A stretch of 64,000 nt of DNA from Proteromonas lacertae (lineage: Eukaryota; Sar; Bigyra; Opalinata; Proteromonadidae). Shown here piece after piece: positions 61,201-64,000 of the stretch. The notes beneath the pieces were generated by a model. It saw nothing but the letters and a program-made list of their open reading frames with translations, was not told the origin of the DNA and made no database searches. The translations under genes were made by a program, and so were the position numbers. Positions within the stretch are counted from its first letter, which is position 1. Each line of letters starts with the position of its first letter. The DNA lies in NCBI GenBank assembly GCA_002245135.1, contig NGBS01001172.1:100632-164631 (forward strand). The letters run 5' to 3'.

Positions 61201-64000
61201 TGGATTAAATGATATTGTATTACATATACAATCCAATCTAGAACTCCAACCAGTATAAAATAAAACAGCATTCTTATCATATTCAAATAACAGATCAGAT
61301 ATTCGTTGCTTTTCTTCTGGAAATGTTCCACCGAAGAATACTTCAATTCTTGTACTTTTTAGTTCATTTTTCAAAGCTACATCATCTTGAGCTAAATCAA
61401 AATAATGAACATTTATATAATAATTATCAATATTATCATATTCATTGAAATATTCAACAGCAGTATAAAATGCTATTAAATAGGTGTTATAAAATATGGA
61501 GGATGAATAAAACAATGAATAGAAATAACCTATATCAACTATATTATTCTTATCAACAATTTCAGAAACACTATCACTAGATGCAGACATATGACACTTG
61601 TATAATTCATCATACATATAAAAATGAGAATAATAATCTATTACTTTCAATATGACTGAATATGCTGTTGAATTAATCGCATATATATAAGATGTATAAG
61701 AAAGTGTATGAATTGGTGTAATTATTCTGTTCTGATAAAAATAATCCAATAATAATGATGAATCCTTATACTGATTAGTAAAAATAGAAGCATTTAGCCA
61801 AACATTTGTCATATAAAACAATTCTAATGTTGAATCATACACAAGATTATCTTCACAATTGGTTGTCGACACATACATTTCTGATTGTAATGCACAAGAT
61901 TCTTCATCTGTTCTAGAACGGACCGAGTAAAGAACAACATCACTTGGTAATGTATAATATGATGTTAAATCTTTCAATAGTTTATATTCAATCATTGGAC
62001 AGAATATTTCATATTTTGTTCCTTCTTTTTTGTTTGCTCCAAATGAAAAAGTACTATTCAGATGTTCATGTGATGTATTAGTTGATATTGCATTAATAAA
62101 TACTGTTAATTCAGTAAATGGTAATACATATAATACTTTACAATATAAATACTTACTGCAATCTTTAGAAATAATCTCAATTACGTTTGATAATGTATGA
62201 TTCTCATCTATTCTATTAATACTGTACTTGAAATGAAATTCATCAAATGTATTTATGTAATATGTATTGATTCAGAATCTAAATCATTATTATATACTAT
62301 TGTAAAAAACATATCTAATGCATCTTCTTGAAATAAATACCATATAAAGTACTTTGAAGCAATTCTTATATTTTGTGATGTAAATATCAAATGTTTATTA
62401 CATAGAATATTATAATAAACATATGATGTAATCATAATTTTATCTGCTTTTTCTAAATATGGAATATAATCGATAGAACAATAAGGTTTTATGTGAGATA
62501 TTATAAACAATATATCATCGTTTAAAATAATATTCATATCTGGCAATAGACAACCATCTATTGTTTTTACCATTACATCAATTGTATCAAATATTTTATA
62601 ATAAGAATCATATCTAGTTTCAAATAAACCACGAATTGTATTTACTAATTGTATTTCAGATGGAGCTGTATCTAATGAAGGATCAATTATTGCTAACACA
62701 TATTGTCTTTTTCTATAACAATTTTCTCACCTAAATGATGTTGATGATCACATTGATACTCTATTCCACTTATTATCATCAAACAAATACCATGGTTTTG
62801 GTTCATTGGGAATTGGATCATCCAATATTGTTCTTAATGAACCATCTTCATATTGGTATATTCTGAAGAATCTAGTACCATAATTATTCTTTCGAATTGT
62901 TAATATTCCATCTGGTGCATGTATTACTATTGAATAGATTTTCTTATTAATTTCATTCACATCAACACTATCAGCTAATTTATTGCTCTATCCATAAAGT
63001 TCATACAATTATAACCTGAAGGGTATTCAGTAAATAGAATCCAGTGATAATCCAAAATACTTATCTAATCCATTAACATTCGATTCGTTTCTTCTGATCC
63101 TTGCCTATACAAAGTGCCAATAAAATATATCTTTTCCCACAAATTTGTTAGACTTGGTACATTTGGATTGTAATTATAGACTATTAATGTAAAACTATCA
63201 TATAAATCAAGTTTGTGTAAATAATTAATTGTGCTTAATAAAGTTGGTCCACTTATAATCAAATGAAACACTGTTCCATAAACATAATTACTTGTATGAG
63301 GTAATAAAAATGGTTCACATTCTCTATCTAATGGTATTGTTATTATCATGTAATCTACTTGATCTAAACCAGTTGTTCTTATCAAAGTATTCAAATTATT
63401 ACCATCCATTTGAGATATAAATATATGTTTTTCATTTAATTTTGAATTTGTTATAGCTTGGATTGATTTATACAAACTAAAATCACCACCTGTATAATAG
63501 AAATTTTCTTTACATTCCCACCGATTATTACATGACTATGCCATATTCTTTTACTCAAATACTTTTCTTTACTTAAATACTGACGAACATTTAATCTTTC
63601 ACATCCAACAATATGTGTTATATTATATCTTTCTATAACCTCATCAAAATAATCCATATTGCTATTTGTATCAACTACAATTGGTATAACTCTATACTTC
63701 TTGCCTAGAATATAATGAACTTCTCTTAAATAATTCAACTCACCAATTAGTAGTTTTATTCCTACATTTGCATATTCACCTGATAATGTATGAAAGAATG
63801 CAACATGAAAATTCAAATCACCTATTACATTCCATTCTCATCGTATGTACAGACCGAATGAGAATATACACCAAATGGATTTCTTAATGGATTGAATAAA
63901 AATGTATTATAAATTTGTATTTCTTTTGCTTCTGAATCATATTTATACATCATTGTTTTGTATAACATATAATGGTTATTTTGTAATGTCATTGCATCAT
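58282..64000 (-). CDS. giant receptor: tandem bacterial-type solute-binding domains plus class-C-like 7TM, 5' end outside window
   Basis: The 3' exon (58282-61995) alone codes 1,237 aa. A seven-helix domain (about 58,430-59,205) begins ILLFFETFISVLSLLS and ends NTLLRYYFSKHDD; a 50-residue cytoplasmic tail follows. Upstream lie repeated type-I periplasmic-binding domains of the amide/urea/branched-chain amino acid kind: about 59,270-60,400 (APTPNQLMNTVEYL), 60,420-61,550 (NAVLFYTGWSSRLD), 61,560-62,720 (NKHLIFTSQNIRIAS) and 62,750-63,830 (WECKENFYYTGGDFS). The end of another is cut by the window. Linkers share a D/N-P...P-F pattern (IDPQYSPF, FNPLRNPF). Frame changes near 62,250, 63,000 and 63,500 need short introns or are breaks. 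Class C GPCRs usually have one such domain. Confidence 0.75.

Noticed and set aside
63050-63075. In-frame TAG in the receptor gene read as a reassigned or read-through codon
   Set aside because: TAG and TAA end many other genes here, including complete conserved ones. An unrecognised intron or sequence error is simpler.

Overview
The window is nuclear DNA of an AT-rich, gene-dense unicellular eukaryote. The evidence is spliceosomal introns in most genes, cytosolic ribosomal proteins eL33 and uS11, and a eukaryotic gene set (UBR E3 ligase, SIZ/PIAS SUMO ligase, TM9SF, taxilin, CstF-64, NFXL1). Stops are standard TAA/TAG/TGA. Introns are very short, mostly 25-35 nt, with GTAT or GTAA at the 5' end and ATAG or TTAG at the 3' end. 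Intergenic gaps are often under 150 bp. A BBOF1-type basal-body protein and a MOK-type kinase, with an Sfi1-repeat protein, suggest a flagellated or ciliated protist. I could not place it to a lineage.

Layout. 1-12.7 kb: end of an Sfi1-repeat gene, a CAF16-like ABC ATPase, a large UBR-box E3 ligase, two small unrecognised proteins, a METTL21-like methyltransferase and a fused aspartate kinase/diaminopimelate decarboxylase. 13-20.5 kb: eL33, an MBOAT acyltransferase, a secreted GH27 alpha-galactosidase, a secreted EGF-module protein and BBOF1. 20.6-30.2 kb: a class-3 lipase with an adjoining SAP-like ORF, a TTC33-like TPR protein, CstF-64, an intronless divergent kinase, TM9SF and taxilin. 30.3-44.5 kb: an AASDH-like adenylation/carrier/propeller protein, uS11, a Q/N/P-rich protein, an OFA-family transporter, a PHD-containing SUMO ligase, an LMW-PTP-like pseudophosphatase and NFXL1. 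44.6-58.1 kb: a pseudokinase-LRR gene with frame breaks, a membrane-anchored glycosidase-like protein, MOK, a membrane-anchored sialidase-like protein, a HAD-like ORF with frame breaks, a GT41 glycosyltransferase and a polytopic membrane protein. 58.3-64 kb: a giant receptor, cut by the window edge, in which at least four (probably five or more) tandem bacterial-type solute-binding domains precede a class-C-like seven-helix membrane domain.

Functional themes are surface sensing and glycan handling (receptor, sialidase-like protein, GH27, glycosidase-like protein, GT41), flagellar/centriolar function (Sfi1, BBOF1, MOK), protein modification (UBR, SIZ, METTL21) and lysine synthesis by the fused enzyme. 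The neighbours do not form operons. Many are divergently transcribed from gaps of 50-250 bp.

Exon joins were made by hand. For about fifteen genes I summed the exons and the spliced length came out divisible by three. Joins flagged as uncertain (MBOAT, lipase, LRR gene, HAD gene, 5' half of the receptor) may be unusual introns, real frameshifts or sequence errors.
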